A DNA stretch of 64,000 bases from Blastococcus sp. TF02A-35 (GTDB taxonomy: Bacteria > Actinomycetota > Actinomycetes > Mycobacteriales > Geodermatophilaceae): assembly GCF_004571075.1 (NCBI RefSeq), contig NZ_SPQP01000010.1, positions 1-64,000 of the forward strand. The letters are read 5' to 3'. Of the stretch, positions 18,744 through 26,754 are shown in pieces. The notes beneath the pieces were generated by a model that was given only the letters and a program-made list of their open reading frames with translations, had not been told where the DNA came from and did not search any database. A program made the position numbers and the translations under genes. How positions within the stretch are numbered: the stretch's first letter is position 1; each line of letters starts with the position of its first letter.

Positions 18744-21025
18744 CCCGCGCCGACACCCGCACCGCCTGGGCCGCCGGGGCCGCCACGCTGCTGGGCGCCT
18801 TCGCCCTGACGCCGGTCTTCACCTCCTCCGACTGGTTCCCCCCGGTCCTCGCCACCGTCCTCGCCGTCGTGGTCGGCGGGCTGCTGGTGCGCGCCGCCGC
18901 CGGCAAGGCGGCCGACGGCCGGGTCCGCGTGCCGGACGACGCCTGGGCGGTCCTGGTGCCGGTCGGGCAGCTCGCGCTGGTCGCCTGCGTGCTCACCGCC
19001 GTCTTCGCCCCGGACGGCGCCGTCGCCGGGGTGGTGCCGACGCCGGAGAGCCTGCGCGGGCTGGCCGAGGTCCTGGCCGACGGCGCGGCGGAGGTCCGCG
19101 AGCAGGCCACGCCGGCCCTGCCCCTGAACGGGCTGCTCGCGCTCACCACCCTGTTCGTCGGCCTGGTCGCGGTCGCCGTCGACGTCCTCGCCGTCTCCGC
19201 GCGGCGGGCCGCCCCGGCCGGGCTGGTCCTGCTGGTGCTGTTCTGCGTACCGGTCGGGACCATCACCGGCTCGGTCGGGCTGGCTGCCCTGGTGGCCCCG
19301 GCCGCCGGTTTCGCGGTGCTGCTCTGGGCCGACCAGCGGCGCGCGCTCATCGGCCTGCACGGGTGGGCCGGTGGTGGCGCGGCCGCGGTGCGGATCGGCG
19401 CCGTCGCCCTGGTGGCCGGGGTGCTCCTCGGCCCCCTCGTGCCGACCCTGGAGGAGGGGTCGTTCGGGACCGGGCTGGGCGGTGGCAGCGGTGGGGCGAC
19501 CGGGACCGCGCTGGACCCGGTGGCCGAGCTGCGCGGCGAGCTGAGCCGGCCGCAGCCGATCGAGCTGCTGCGCGTCGACTCCTCCGTCGAGGACCTGGGC
19601 TACCTGCGCTCGGTGGCCCTGGACGAGTACGACGCCGAGGAGGGCTGGACGCTGAGCAACCTCGACGGGGAGCGCGCGGTGGCCGGCGACGAGGCCCTCT
19701 CCCCCCTGCCGCCCCGGCAGCCCGGGCGGCCGGTGACCACCGACGTCGAGGTGCTCGAGCACGACGACCGGTTCCTGCCGGTGCCGAGCTCCCCGCTGTC
19801 CGTGCGCGTGGACGGCGACGAGGGCGGCTGGCGCTACGACTCCGCCACCGGGACGGTGTTCGGCCGCGGCGTCTCCAGCGAGGACCTGCGGTACCGGGTG
19901 ACCGCGACCGAGCCGCGCCCGGCCCCCGAGCTGCTCGCCCGCGCCGACCCGCTGCCGGCGGACGACCGCCTCCAGCAGCGCTTCGGCGCGCTGCCGGCGA
20001 TGGCCCCGGAGATCGGCGGGCTGACCGCGGAGCTCACCGCTGGTGCGGCGAGCCCGTACGAGCGGGTGCGCCGCATCCAGGACTACCTGACCGACCGGGC
20101 CAACGGCTTCACGTACAGCCTCGCCACCACCCCGGGCACCAGCGGCGACGACCTGCTGGACTTCCTCCGGCTCAAGCGCGGCTACTGCGAGCAGTACGCG
20201 GGGGCGATGGCGGTGCTGGTGCGCCAGGCGGGCCTGCCCTCCCGGGTCGTGCTCGGCTACACCCCCGGGGAGGTGCAGCGCGACGGGAGCCGCCTGGTGA
20301 CCAGCGACGACGCGCACGCCTGGGTCGAGGTCTACTTCGACGGCTACGGCTGGGTGCCGTTCGACCCCACCCCCATCGCCCTGGACCGGCGGGTGGACCT
20401 GCCCTGGTCACCGCGTGCGACGGACCGGCGCGAGGAGGTCGAGGAGACCCCCACCGAGGCCGCGCCCACCCAGGCGCCGGCGGTCGAGGCCCCGCGCGAG
20501 GACCGGGTCCCCGAGGCGGTGCCGCAGGCGCAGGCCGCGGAGGAGGGCACCGGCTCGCTGCGCCCGCTGCTGGTCGGCGCCGGCGCGGTGGCCGGCGCTC
20601 TCGGCCTGCTGGCGCTGCCGGCCGGCCTGCGGACGGTGCAGCGGCGCCGGCGGCTCGCCGACGGGTCGGCGTCCGGGCTGTGGGACGAGCTGCGGGCGGG
20701 CGCGGTGGACCTCGGGGTGCCGCTGGACCCCGCGTGGACGCCGCGGCGGGTCGCCGAGCAGCTCACCGCCGCCGCGCGTCCCGGCGCCGGCCCGGCGTTC
20801 GCCGCGCTGGCCCGCGCCGAGGAGGCGGCGAGCTACGGCCGGCCAGGCGGGCCGGGCGCCGGCCCGGACCTGCGGTCGGCCCTGGGCACGGCGCGGGAGG
20901 CGCTGGCCGCGGCCCTCCCGTGGCGCCGGCGGCTCGCTGCCCGGGTGTGGCCGGCCTCGCTGCTCGACGGGCTGCGGGACGCGCTGGGACGGCGGCCGGG
21001 AACGACGCCGGCCGCCGTCCCGTGA
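18740..21025 (+). CDS. TgpA-like membrane transglutaminase
   Basis: Multi-pass membrane protein with an extracytoplasmic transglutaminase domain and a C-terminal DUF4129-like cytoplasmic part; 761 residues. About six helices fill residues 10-235. The papain-like triad is visible: Cys in RGYCEQYAGAM (483), His in DDAHAWVEVYF (526) and Asp in GWVPFDPTP (542). A Pro/Glu-rich linker, one more helix (about 615-635) and a TPRRVAEQL-containing tail follow. GTG at 18740 overlaps the DUF58 stop (GTGA). Substrate is unknown; related TgpA is important for viability in Pseudomonas. Confidence 0.88.
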   Translation: MTRADTRTAWAAGAATLLGAFALTPVFTSSDWFPPVLATVLAVVVGGLLVRAAAGKAADGRVRVPDDAWAVLVPVGQLALVACVLTAVFAPDGAVAGVVPTPESLRGLAEVLADGAAEVREQATPALPLNGLLALTTLFVGLVAVAVDVLAVSARRAAPAGLVLLVLFCVPVGTITGSVGLAALVAPAAGFAVLLWADQRRALIGLHGWAGGGAAAVRIGAVALVAGVLLGPLVPTLEEGSFGTGLGGGSGGATGTALDPVAELRGELSRPQPIELLRVDSSVEDLGYLRSVALDEYDAEEGWTLSNLDGERAVAGDEALSPLPPRQPGRPVTTDVEVLEHDDRFLPVPSSPLSVRVDGDEGGWRYDSATGTVFGRGVSSEDLRYRVTATEPRPAPELLARADPLPADDRLQQRFGALPAMAPEIGGLTAELTAGAASPYERVRRIQDYLTDRANGFTYSLATTPGTSGDDLLDFLRLKRGYCEQYAGAMAVLVRQAGLPSRVVLGYTPGEVQRDGSRLVTSDDAHAWVEVYFDGYGWVPFDPTPIALDRRVDLPWSPRATDRREEVEETPTEAAPTQAPAVEAPREDRVPEAVPQAQAAEEGTGSLRPLLVGAGAVAGALGLLALPAGLRTVQRRRRLADGSASGLWDELRAGAVDLGVPLDPAWTPRRVAEQLTAAARPGAGPAFAALARAEEAASYGRPGGPGAGPDLRSALGTAREALAAALPWRRRLAARVWPASLLDGLRDALGRRPGTTPAAVP

Positions 21026-21038
21026 GGACGGCGGCCGG
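21008..21038 (+). terminator. Perfect hairpin enclosing the transglutaminase stop codon
   Basis: CCGGCCGCCGTCC at 21008-21020 pairs perfectly with 21026-21038 around a 5-nt loop, CGTGA, which holds the TGA stop. No T-run follows. It lies between convergent genes and could act on both strands. Confidence 0.6.
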
Positions 21039-21056
21039 GGTCGGAGTGGCTGCGGG

Positions 21057-21458
21057 CTACTGGTCGTAGCGGCGGCGGAAGCGCTCCTCGAGGCGGTTCT
21101 TCATCGGCTGGCGGCCTCGGCCGCGGCCACCACGGCCGGGGGCGGAGGCGCCGCGCGGGCCGGCGGGCCCGGCCGCCTCGACCGCGCCGGTGGCGGCGCG
21201 GTAGTTCAGCACGCCGAGGGTCACGCCGCCGAAGGCGACGAGGAACCCCAGCACGCCGAGGGGCACCGAGCCGGTCGCCGGGCCGGCCACCAGGACGGCG
21301 AGGCCGACGACGACCAGCAGGGCGCCCAGCTGCAGCTTGCGCCGGGCCTTCAGCCGGCGGTCGCCGGTGCGGACCGAGGAAGCGAACTTCGGGTCGTCAT
21401 CGACGAGGGCGCGCTCGATCTGCTCCAGCAGACGCTGCTCGTGCTCGGAGAGCGGCAC
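21057..21458 (-). CDS. DUF3040 membrane protein
   Basis: Small actinobacterial DUF3040 protein, 133 residues, function unknown. It starts with the family motif PLSEHEQRLLEQIERAL, continues with DPKFASSV, then two adjacent membrane helices (about 43-85) and an Arg/Gly-rich tail ending KNRLEERFRRRYDQ. GTG at 21458 is selected because GGAGGT lies 5 nt upstream; an in-frame TTG 12 nt earlier overlaps that site. Convergent with the transglutaminase gene and in the same orientation as dinB. Confidence 0.88.
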   Translation of the reverse strand: MPLSEHEQRLLEQIERALVDDDPKFASSVRTGDRRLKARRKLQLGALLVVVGLAVLVAGPATGSVPLGVLGFLVAFGGVTLGVLNYRAATGAVEAAGPAGPRGASAPGRGGRGRGRQPMKNRLEERFRRRYDQ

Positions 21459-21615
21459 GTCGACCTCCAAATGCCAGTTCCGTCGAAGGCTTCCTCCGAC
21501 GGTGCCACCGAGGATACGAGCCGATTGCAGGCTGCGAAAGGCGACGAGACCGCGACCCGCCGAGCGCGTGGGCCGATCACTCGTCCGAGTGGGCGGCAGG
21601 GCGCGTCCGTGCAGG

Positions 21616-22818
21616 TCAGCGGCCCGCGCCTCCGGGGCGCCCGGAGCGGTGCAGCAGAGTGGCGGGACGGACGGCGCCGGCCCCGAACCGGCGGGCGGCG
21701 CGGTCCGCGGCGAGCTCGGCGTCCCGGCGGCCGTGCTCGCGGGCGCCGAGCTCCAGCTGCTGGGGTGCCTCGGCGGCGTCCACGAGCCGCTCGGCGCGCA
21801 CCCCGACCAGCCGGATGCGGGCCCGCTCCAGCCCCAGGGCGTCGTAGAGGGCGCGCGCGGTGTCGTAGAGCTCCTTGCCCACGTCCGTGGGCGTGCCGAG
21901 CGTCCGGCTGCGGGTGATCGTGGCGAAGTCGGCGAACCGCACCTTGATGGTCACCGTGCGGGCCAGGCAGCCGATCGAGCGCAGCCGGCCGGCGGTGCGC
22001 TCGGACAGGTGCAGCAGCTCGCGGTGGATGACGGCGGGGTCGTCGACGTCGGTGGAGAACGTCTCCTCCGCGCCCGTGGAGCGCTCCGGCTCGTCGGGGA
22101 CCACCCGCCGGGGGTCGCGTCCCCACGCCAGCTCGTGCAGGTGGCTGCCGGCCGCGGGGCCGAGCGCCCGCTGGAGCGTCCGCGCCGGGACGTGCGCCAG
22201 GTCCCCGACGGTGCGCAGGCCCAACCGCACCAGCGTCTCCTCCGTCTTCGGCCCCACCCCCCAGAGGGCGCTGACCGGCAGCGGGTGCAGGAAGCCCATG
22301 ACCTCGGGCGGGCGGACGACGAGCATCCCGTCGGGCTTGGCCCGGGTGGAGGCGAGCTTGGCCACGAACTTGGTCCCGGCCACGCCGACCGAGCAGGTGA
22401 TGCCCTGCTCGTCGTAGACCCGGGCCCGGATGTACTCGCCGATCTCGGCGGCGTCGCCCAGCCGGCGCCCGGCCCCGGAGACGTCGAGGAACGCCTCGTC
22501 CAGGCTCAGCGGCTCCACCAGCGGGGTGATCGAGCGGAACAGCGCCATGACCGAGCGGGACACCTCGGTGTAGAGCGCCATGTCCCCCGGCAGGACGGTC
22601 GCCGTCGGGCACAGCCGCAGCGCCCGGGCGGTGGGCATGGCCGCGTGCACGCCGTAGCGGCGGGCCTCGTAGGTGGCCGAGGTGACCACGCCGCGGTTGC
22701 CCGCCCCGCCGACGATGACCGGCGTCCCGGCCAGCTCCGGCCGCCGCCGCACCTCGACGCTGGCGAAGAACGCGTCCATGTCGACGTGCAGGACGGTGCA
22801 CCCCGCCGCTCGGTCCAC
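21616..22818 (-). CDS. dinB: DNA polymerase IV (Y-family)
   Basis: Error-prone translesion polymerase. The 400-residue product has the Y-family motifs HVDMDAFFASVE (11-22, first catalytic Asp) and SLDEAFLD (D107/E108), the YEARRYGVHAAMPTARA loop, a helix-hairpin-helix ALWGVGPKTEETLVRLG, and a little-finger domain. QQLELG near the C terminus resembles a beta-clamp binding motif. The GTG start has a GGAGAGGGGGAG site, and a perfect LexA box ends 12 nt further upstream, so SOS induction is very likely. Confidence 0.95.
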   Translation of the reverse strand: MDRAAGCTVLHVDMDAFFASVEVRRRPELAGTPVIVGGAGNRGVVTSATYEARRYGVHAAMPTARALRLCPTATVLPGDMALYTEVSRSVMALFRSITPLVEPLSLDEAFLDVSGAGRRLGDAAEIGEYIRARVYDEQGITCSVGVAGTKFVAKLASTRAKPDGMLVVRPPEVMGFLHPLPVSALWGVGPKTEETLVRLGLRTVGDLAHVPARTLQRALGPAAGSHLHELAWGRDPRRVVPDEPERSTGAEETFSTDVDDPAVIHRELLHLSERTAGRLRSIGCLARTVTIKVRFADFATITRSRTLGTPTDVGKELYDTARALYDALGLERARIRLVGVRAERLVDAAEAPQQLELGAREHGRRDAELAADRAARRFGAGAVRPATLLHRSGRPGGAGR

Positions 22819-22830
22819 CGCTCCCCCTCT

Positions 22831-22854
22831 CCTGTCGAACGCGTGTTCGACAGG
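22831..22854 (-). promoter_or_regulatory. LexA (SOS) box of dinB
   Basis: Palindrome with 10-bp arms, CCTGTCGAAC and GTTCGACAGG, around GCGT. The core TCGAAC-N4-GTTCGA matches the actinobacterial/Gram-positive LexA consensus. It lies 12 nt upstream of the dinB start, so a bound repressor would cover the ribosome site region of the gene. Confidence 0.92.
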
Positions 22855-23012
22855 GTAGCGCCCGGCCCGCCGGCCGACCCGGTGCCGCGCGGGAGTGGTG
22901 CCGCACGCCTCATCGGGCTGGTCGCGCCCCAGGTGTGAGGTCGTGATCACCGAGGTAAGCAGCCCGCAGGGGCCGCCGTCCGGCGGCCCGGACCGACCTG
23001 ATCGGAGGAGCC

Positions 23013-23318
23013 ATGGCTCTGGACGACGACATGACGACCGGCGACGCCGGCGCGGACGGCGGTGCCGACGGCGGCGCTGACGGCGGCGCGGACCGCGGTG
23101 CCGACGGCGGCGTGGGTGGCGGTGCCACCGGCGCCGACAACGGCCACGAGGGCCCCATGGACGCCGGTTCCGGCGGCGGGACGCCCGGCGTGAGCGACGG
23201 CGGTGCTGACGGTGGCGCCGACAGCGGTGCCGACGGCGGCGCTGACGGTGGTGCCGACGGCGGCGCGGACGGCGGTGCCGACGGTGGCGCCGACGGCGGC
23301 GCGGACGGTTCGGCCTGA
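23013..23318 (+). CDS. Asp/Gly/Ala tetrapeptide-repeat protein, unknown function
   Basis: Predicted 101-residue, very acidic, low-complexity protein. After MALDDDMTTGDA it consists mostly of GADG units in two blocks (about residues 13-40 and 60-101), separated by GATGADNGHEGPMDAGSGGG. It has one Arg, no Lys and no Cys. No signal peptide or helix is seen. A strong GGAGGAG site 3 nt before the ATG supports translation; a hairpin (22970-22989) precedes it. Not recognised. The antisense frame reads as PSAPPSAPP repeats and is a shadow. It could be a metal-binding or disordered protein. Confidence 0.6.
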   Translation: MALDDDMTTGDAGADGGADGGADGGADRGADGGVGGGATGADNGHEGPMDAGSGGGTPGVSDGGADGGADSGADGGADGGADGGADGGADGGADGGADGSA

Positions 23319-23332
23319 CCGAGAACCCGACC

Positions 23333-23374
23333 CCGCAGGGCGGGGCGGAGCAGCTGCTCCGCCCCGCCCTGCGG
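23333..23374 (+). terminator. Perfect 42-bp palindrome between the repeat gene and the JmjC gene
   Basis: Two 21-bp arms (23333-23353 and 23354-23374, centre CAGCTG) are exact reverse complements with no loop. It begins 15 bp after the repeat-protein stop and ends 12 bp before the JmjC ATG. In RNA it would form a very stable hairpin; it may terminate or attenuate transcription. It is also an open frame that may encode the start of the JmjC protein. Confidence 0.6.
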
Positions 23375-23386
23375 CGGTGCACGAAC

Positions 23387-24604
23387 ATGCCGGCCGAGGA
23401 GTTCGGCGAGCGGTACTGGGCGCAGCGGCCGCTGCTCACCCGCGCCGAGGAGACCGGCAACTCCTTCACCGACCTCCTCGACCTGCCCGCGGTCGACGAG
23501 CTGCTCTCCCGCCGGGGGCTGCGCACGCCGTTCCTCCGCATCGCCAAGGACGGCGCCGTCGTCGACGCGAAGCGCTTCACCACCTCCGGCGGCGCCGGCG
23601 CGGAGATCGCCGACCAGGTGAGCTCGGACTCCGTGCTGCGGCTGTTCGCCGACGGCAGCACCGTCGTGCTGCAGGGCCTGCACCGCCTGTGGCCGCCGCT
23701 GATCGAGTTCGCCGACCAGCTCGCCGCCGACCTGGGCCACCCAACGCAGGTCAACGCCTACGTCACGCCGCCGTCCTCCCGCGGGTTCAGCCCGCACTAC
23801 GACGTGCACGACGTGTTCGTGCTGCAGGTGGCCGGCGAGAAGCACTGGACGATCCACGAGCCGGTGCTCCCCGCACCGCTGCGCACCCAGGTCTGGACCG
23901 ACCGGGCCGCCGAGGTCGCCGCCGCCGCGGAGCGCGAGCCGGTCATCGACGCCGTGCTGCGCCCCGGTGACGCGCTCTACCTGCCGCGCGGCTACCTGCA
24001 CTCGGCCCGGGCGCTGGGCGAGATCAGCGCGCACCTGACCGTCGGCATCCACTCCGTGACCCGCTGGGCGGCCGCGGAGTCGGCGCTCGACCTGGTCCGC
24101 ACGCTGGCCGCCGAGGACCCGCAGCTGCGCGGGTCGCTGCCGCTCGGGCTGGACCTCAGCCGCCCCGACTCGGTCCGCGACGACGTCGCCGCCGTGGTCG
24201 CCGGCCTGCAGGAGTGGCTGGGCCGGGTGGACCCGACCGAGGTGGCCGACCGGCTGCGCGCCCGCACCTGGGCGCAGGTGCGCCCCGAGCCGGTGGCCCC
24301 GCTCGCCCAGGCCACCGCCGCGGCCTCGCTGACCCAGGACACGGTGCTCCGGCTGCGGGCCCGTCTCCGCTGCTCCCTGCGCGACGGCGCCGACGGCCAG
24401 GTCCTGCTCATCGGCGGGCGGCGCACCCACGCCTTCGGCGCCTCCGAGCGGGCGGCGCTGGTCGAGCTGCTCGCGGTCGGGGAGCTGAAGGTCGGCGACC
24501 TCCCCGGGCTCGAGCCGGACGAGCGGCTGTCCCTGGCCCGCCGGCTGGTGACCGAGTCGATCGCCACCGTCCCCGACGCGCAGGTCCCGAGCCCGCCGCC
24601 GTGA
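23387..24604 (+). CDS. JmjC-domain (cupin) 2-oxoglutarate oxygenase, RoxA/YcfD-like
   Basis: Probable Fe(II)/2-oxoglutarate-dependent hydroxylase of the ribosomal-oxygenase type (RoxA, NO66/MINA relatives). The 405-residue product opens with EEFGERYWAQRPLLTR, has the iron facial triad candidates in SPHYDVHDVFVLQV (HxD) and the distal His in YLPRGYLHSARAL, followed by a winged-helix-like C-terminal part. The ATG at 23387 lacks a clear ribosome site. An in-frame CTG at 23315 overlaps the upstream TGA as CTGA and would add 24 residues, including ALRRCT, a family-like N-terminal segment. Target is unknown. Confidence 0.85.
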   Translation: MPAEEFGERYWAQRPLLTRAEETGNSFTDLLDLPAVDELLSRRGLRTPFLRIAKDGAVVDAKRFTTSGGAGAEIADQVSSDSVLRLFADGSTVVLQGLHRLWPPLIEFADQLAADLGHPTQVNAYVTPPSSRGFSPHYDVHDVFVLQVAGEKHWTIHEPVLPAPLRTQVWTDRAAEVAAAAEREPVIDAVLRPGDALYLPRGYLHSARALGEISAHLTVGIHSVTRWAAAESALDLVRTLAAEDPQLRGSLPLGLDLSRPDSVRDDVAAVVAGLQEWLGRVDPTEVADRLRARTWAQVRPEPVAPLAQATAAASLTQDTVLRLRARLRCSLRDGADGQVLLIGGRRTHAFGASERAALVELLAVGELKVGDLPGLEPDERLSLARRLVTESIATVPDAQVPSPPP

Positions 24605-25581
24605 CCGACCCGCTCCCCTCCCCGGCGGACGACTTCTGCCGGACCGACCTGCCCGCCGGTCCGCTGGGTCGCCTCGACGAGGGCCGCTGCTCCGTGCAGG
24701 CCCTCGCCCGCGCGGACTCCGGCGTCGCCACCGCCTCGCCGGTGGACCGCTGGCTGCTCATCGAGCAGCCCGGGCCGTGGGGCCGGCAGGCGCTGCCGCA
24801 GTCCCGGTTCGACGCCCGGGTCGCGCCGCTGCTGGCCGAGCGCGCTGCCCGCGAGGGCGTGCGGGTGCTGCTGGTGCGCCGTCCGGGCGACCGGCTGGCG
24901 GACTCCGCCCGCCGCTGGGCCTACGCCGACAGCCGGCCGGGCCGGGAGGGGCTCTGGTGGTCGGTGCGCTCCTCCGACGCCGACCTGCTGACCGCCCCCT
25001 GGGACGGCTCGGTCGGCGAGCGGGCCGCGGGGCGGGCGTACCTGGTGTGCACGCACGGCGGGCACGACGCGTGCTGCGCGCTGCGCGGGCGTCCGCTGGC
25101 CCGCAACCTGCCGGCGCGCGGCGCCGACGAGGTGTGGGAGTGCAGCCACCTCGGCGGCGACCGGTTCGCCGCCAACCTGCTGGTGCTGCCGCACGGCTTC
25201 TACTACGGGCAGGTGCCCGGCGACGGCTCGCTGGTGGTCGCGGCGCACGACGACGGCCAGGTGGCGCTGCCGTGGCTGCGCGGCCGCGCCGGGCTGGCCG
25301 CGCCGGTGCAGGCGGCCCAGCACTACGCGCGCGAGGAGCTGTCGCTGCTCGGCGTGGACGACCTGCCGCCGCTCGGGGTGCGCGCCCTGGACTCCCCCGG
25401 CGACGGCGCCGAGCGCTGGGAGGTCACGCTCGCCGGCCCGGGCGAGGCCGTGGTGGTCGTGGTGGAGAGCCGGCCCTCGCCCGAGCTGGTGCACCTCACC
25501 TGCCAGGCCGCGCGGCCCGGCCGCGTGCGCACGTGGCACCACCTCTCGCTGGCCACCCGCCCGCTGCAGCCCGCCGGCTGA
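24601..25581 (+). CDS. Sucrase/ferredoxin-like (Suc_Fer-like) protein
   Basis: Thioredoxin-fold [2Fe-2S] ferredoxin-like protein of the Suc_Fer family, 326 residues. The family motifs CTHGGHDACCALRGRPLA and WECSHLGGDRFAANLLVLPHG are clear and contain the Cys/His that could bind a cluster. Redox partner and role are unknown. GTG at 24601 overlaps the JmjC stop (GTGA), so it is likely translated together with the oxygenase and may supply electrons or stabilise its iron, though this is inference. Confidence 0.85.
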   Translation: MTDPLPSPADDFCRTDLPAGPLGRLDEGRCSVQALARADSGVATASPVDRWLLIEQPGPWGRQALPQSRFDARVAPLLAERAAREGVRVLLVRRPGDRLADSARRWAYADSRPGREGLWWSVRSSDADLLTAPWDGSVGERAAGRAYLVCTHGGHDACCALRGRPLARNLPARGADEVWECSHLGGDRFAANLLVLPHGFYYGQVPGDGSLVVAAHDDGQVALPWLRGRAGLAAPVQAAQHYAREELSLLGVDDLPPLGVRALDSPGDGAERWEVTLAGPGEAVVVVVESRPSPELVHLTCQAARPGRVRTWHHLSLATRPLQPAG

Positions 25582-25584
25582 GGC

Positions 25585-26754
25585 TCAGGCCAGCCCACGC
25601 CCCCGGGCGACCAGCAGCGGGATCGCGAGCTCGGTGGCGGTCAGCGAGCCGTGGTAGGCCGCGAGGCGGCTGGGACCGGGCTCCAGGCGCGGGGTGACCA
25701 GCGCCCAGCTGCCGCGGGCCAGCGCCACCACGTCGCCGATGCGGGCGGCGAGGCCGTCGTCGACCGGGCCGAAGATCCCGCTGGCGACCGCCTCCTCGCG
25801 GGACACCACCCAGGCGCGGTCGCCGAGGACGCCGCGCCAGCGGTCGAGCAGGTCGGCCTCCGCCCCGGGCTCGGCGTGGACGTAGCGGGCCCTCGGCTCC
25901 CCGGCGAGCAGCCGGACGCCGTCGGCGAGGTCGGGCTCGTCGTCGAGGTCGAAGCGGGTGTGCGCCGGGACGTCGACCATCCCGTGGTCGGCGGTGACGA
26001 GCAGCGCGGCGTCGTCGGGGAGGCCGTCGACGAGCTGGGCGACGAGGGCGTCGACCTGCTGGAGCTGGGCGCGCCAGCTGGGCGAGTCGACACCGCGGAC
26101 GTGGCCGGTGAGGTCGAGCTCGGCCAGGTAGCCGTAGACCAGCGCCCTCGGGCCGGCGTCCAGCGCGGTGCGCATCAGGGCGGTGAGGTCGCCCGGGCCG
26201 ACGCTGCCGGTGTAGTTGCCACCGCGGTAGGCGGCCTCGGTGAGCCCGGAGCCGGCGTAGGCCCACGGCCCGACGGCGGTGACCGCGATGCCGTCGGCAG
26301 CTGCCCGCTGGAAGACCGTGGGCTGCGCCATCCAGTCGGCCGGGTCGGGGTCGTCGGCCCACTGGGTGTGGTTGAGGGTGCGCCCCTTCCCCGGCACCTC
26401 GGTGACGAAGCCGAGGACGCCGTGGCTGCCCGGCGGGAGGCCGGTGCCCAGGGTGGTGAGGCTGACCGGGGTGGTGCTCGGGCAGGGGGCGGCGAGGTCG
26501 CCGGCCGGGCTGGACAGGGCGGCGAGGGTGGGCGCCAGGTCGGCGTGCGCGCGAACCAGGTCGGCGCCCAGGCCGTCCACCAGCAGGACCGCGACGCGAC
26601 GGGCGCCGTGCAGCGCGTCGGTGAGGCCGAGCGGGTCGGCGGGGAGCTCGCCCCTGGGGACCGGCGAGCCCAGCGCCGCGACCGCGCTCGGGAGGACGTC
26701 GGCCAGGCTGGCGGCGCCGTAGGCGGGGCGCCGCAGGTCGGCCGGGAGGGTCAC
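25585..26754 (-). CDS. Alkaline phosphatase superfamily / nucleotide pyrophosphatase-like protein
   Basis: Soluble phosphodiesterase-type hydrolase of 389 residues. Metal and nucleophile motifs follow the alkaline phosphatase order: LLVDGLGADL (Asp), STTPVSLTTLGTG (Thr nucleophile), YLAELDLTGHVRG (Asp/His), TADHGMVD (Asp-His) and VPAHTRFD (His). No signal peptide is apparent. GTG at 26754 overlaps the methyltransferase stop (GTGA), so the two form a small operon. Substrate is not predictable. Its stop is 3 bp from the convergent Suc_Fer gene stop. Confidence 0.88.
   Translation of the reverse strand: MTLPADLRRPAYGAASLADVLPSAVAALGSPVPRGELPADPLGLTDALHGARRVAVLLVDGLGADLVRAHADLAPTLAALSSPAGDLAAPCPSTTPVSLTTLGTGLPPGSHGVLGFVTEVPGKGRTLNHTQWADDPDPADWMAQPTVFQRAAADGIAVTAVGPWAYAGSGLTEAAYRGGNYTGSVGPGDLTALMRTALDAGPRALVYGYLAELDLTGHVRGVDSPSWRAQLQQVDALVAQLVDGLPDDAALLVTADHGMVDVPAHTRFDLDDEPDLADGVRLLAGEPRARYVHAEPGAEADLLDRWRGVLGDRAWVVSREEAVASGIFGPVDDGLAARIGDVVALARGSWALVTPRLEPGPSRLAAYHGSLTATELAIPLLVARGRGLA

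Noticed and set aside
23049-23312. GADG DNA repeats as a CRISPR array
   Set aside because: Units are 12-24 bp without unique spacers and keep one reading frame; a coding tandem repeat.
22910-24430. A minus-strand frame with PSAPPSAPP repeats
   Set aside because: Mirror image of the GADG repeat gene and JmjC gene; no ribosome site and no domain.
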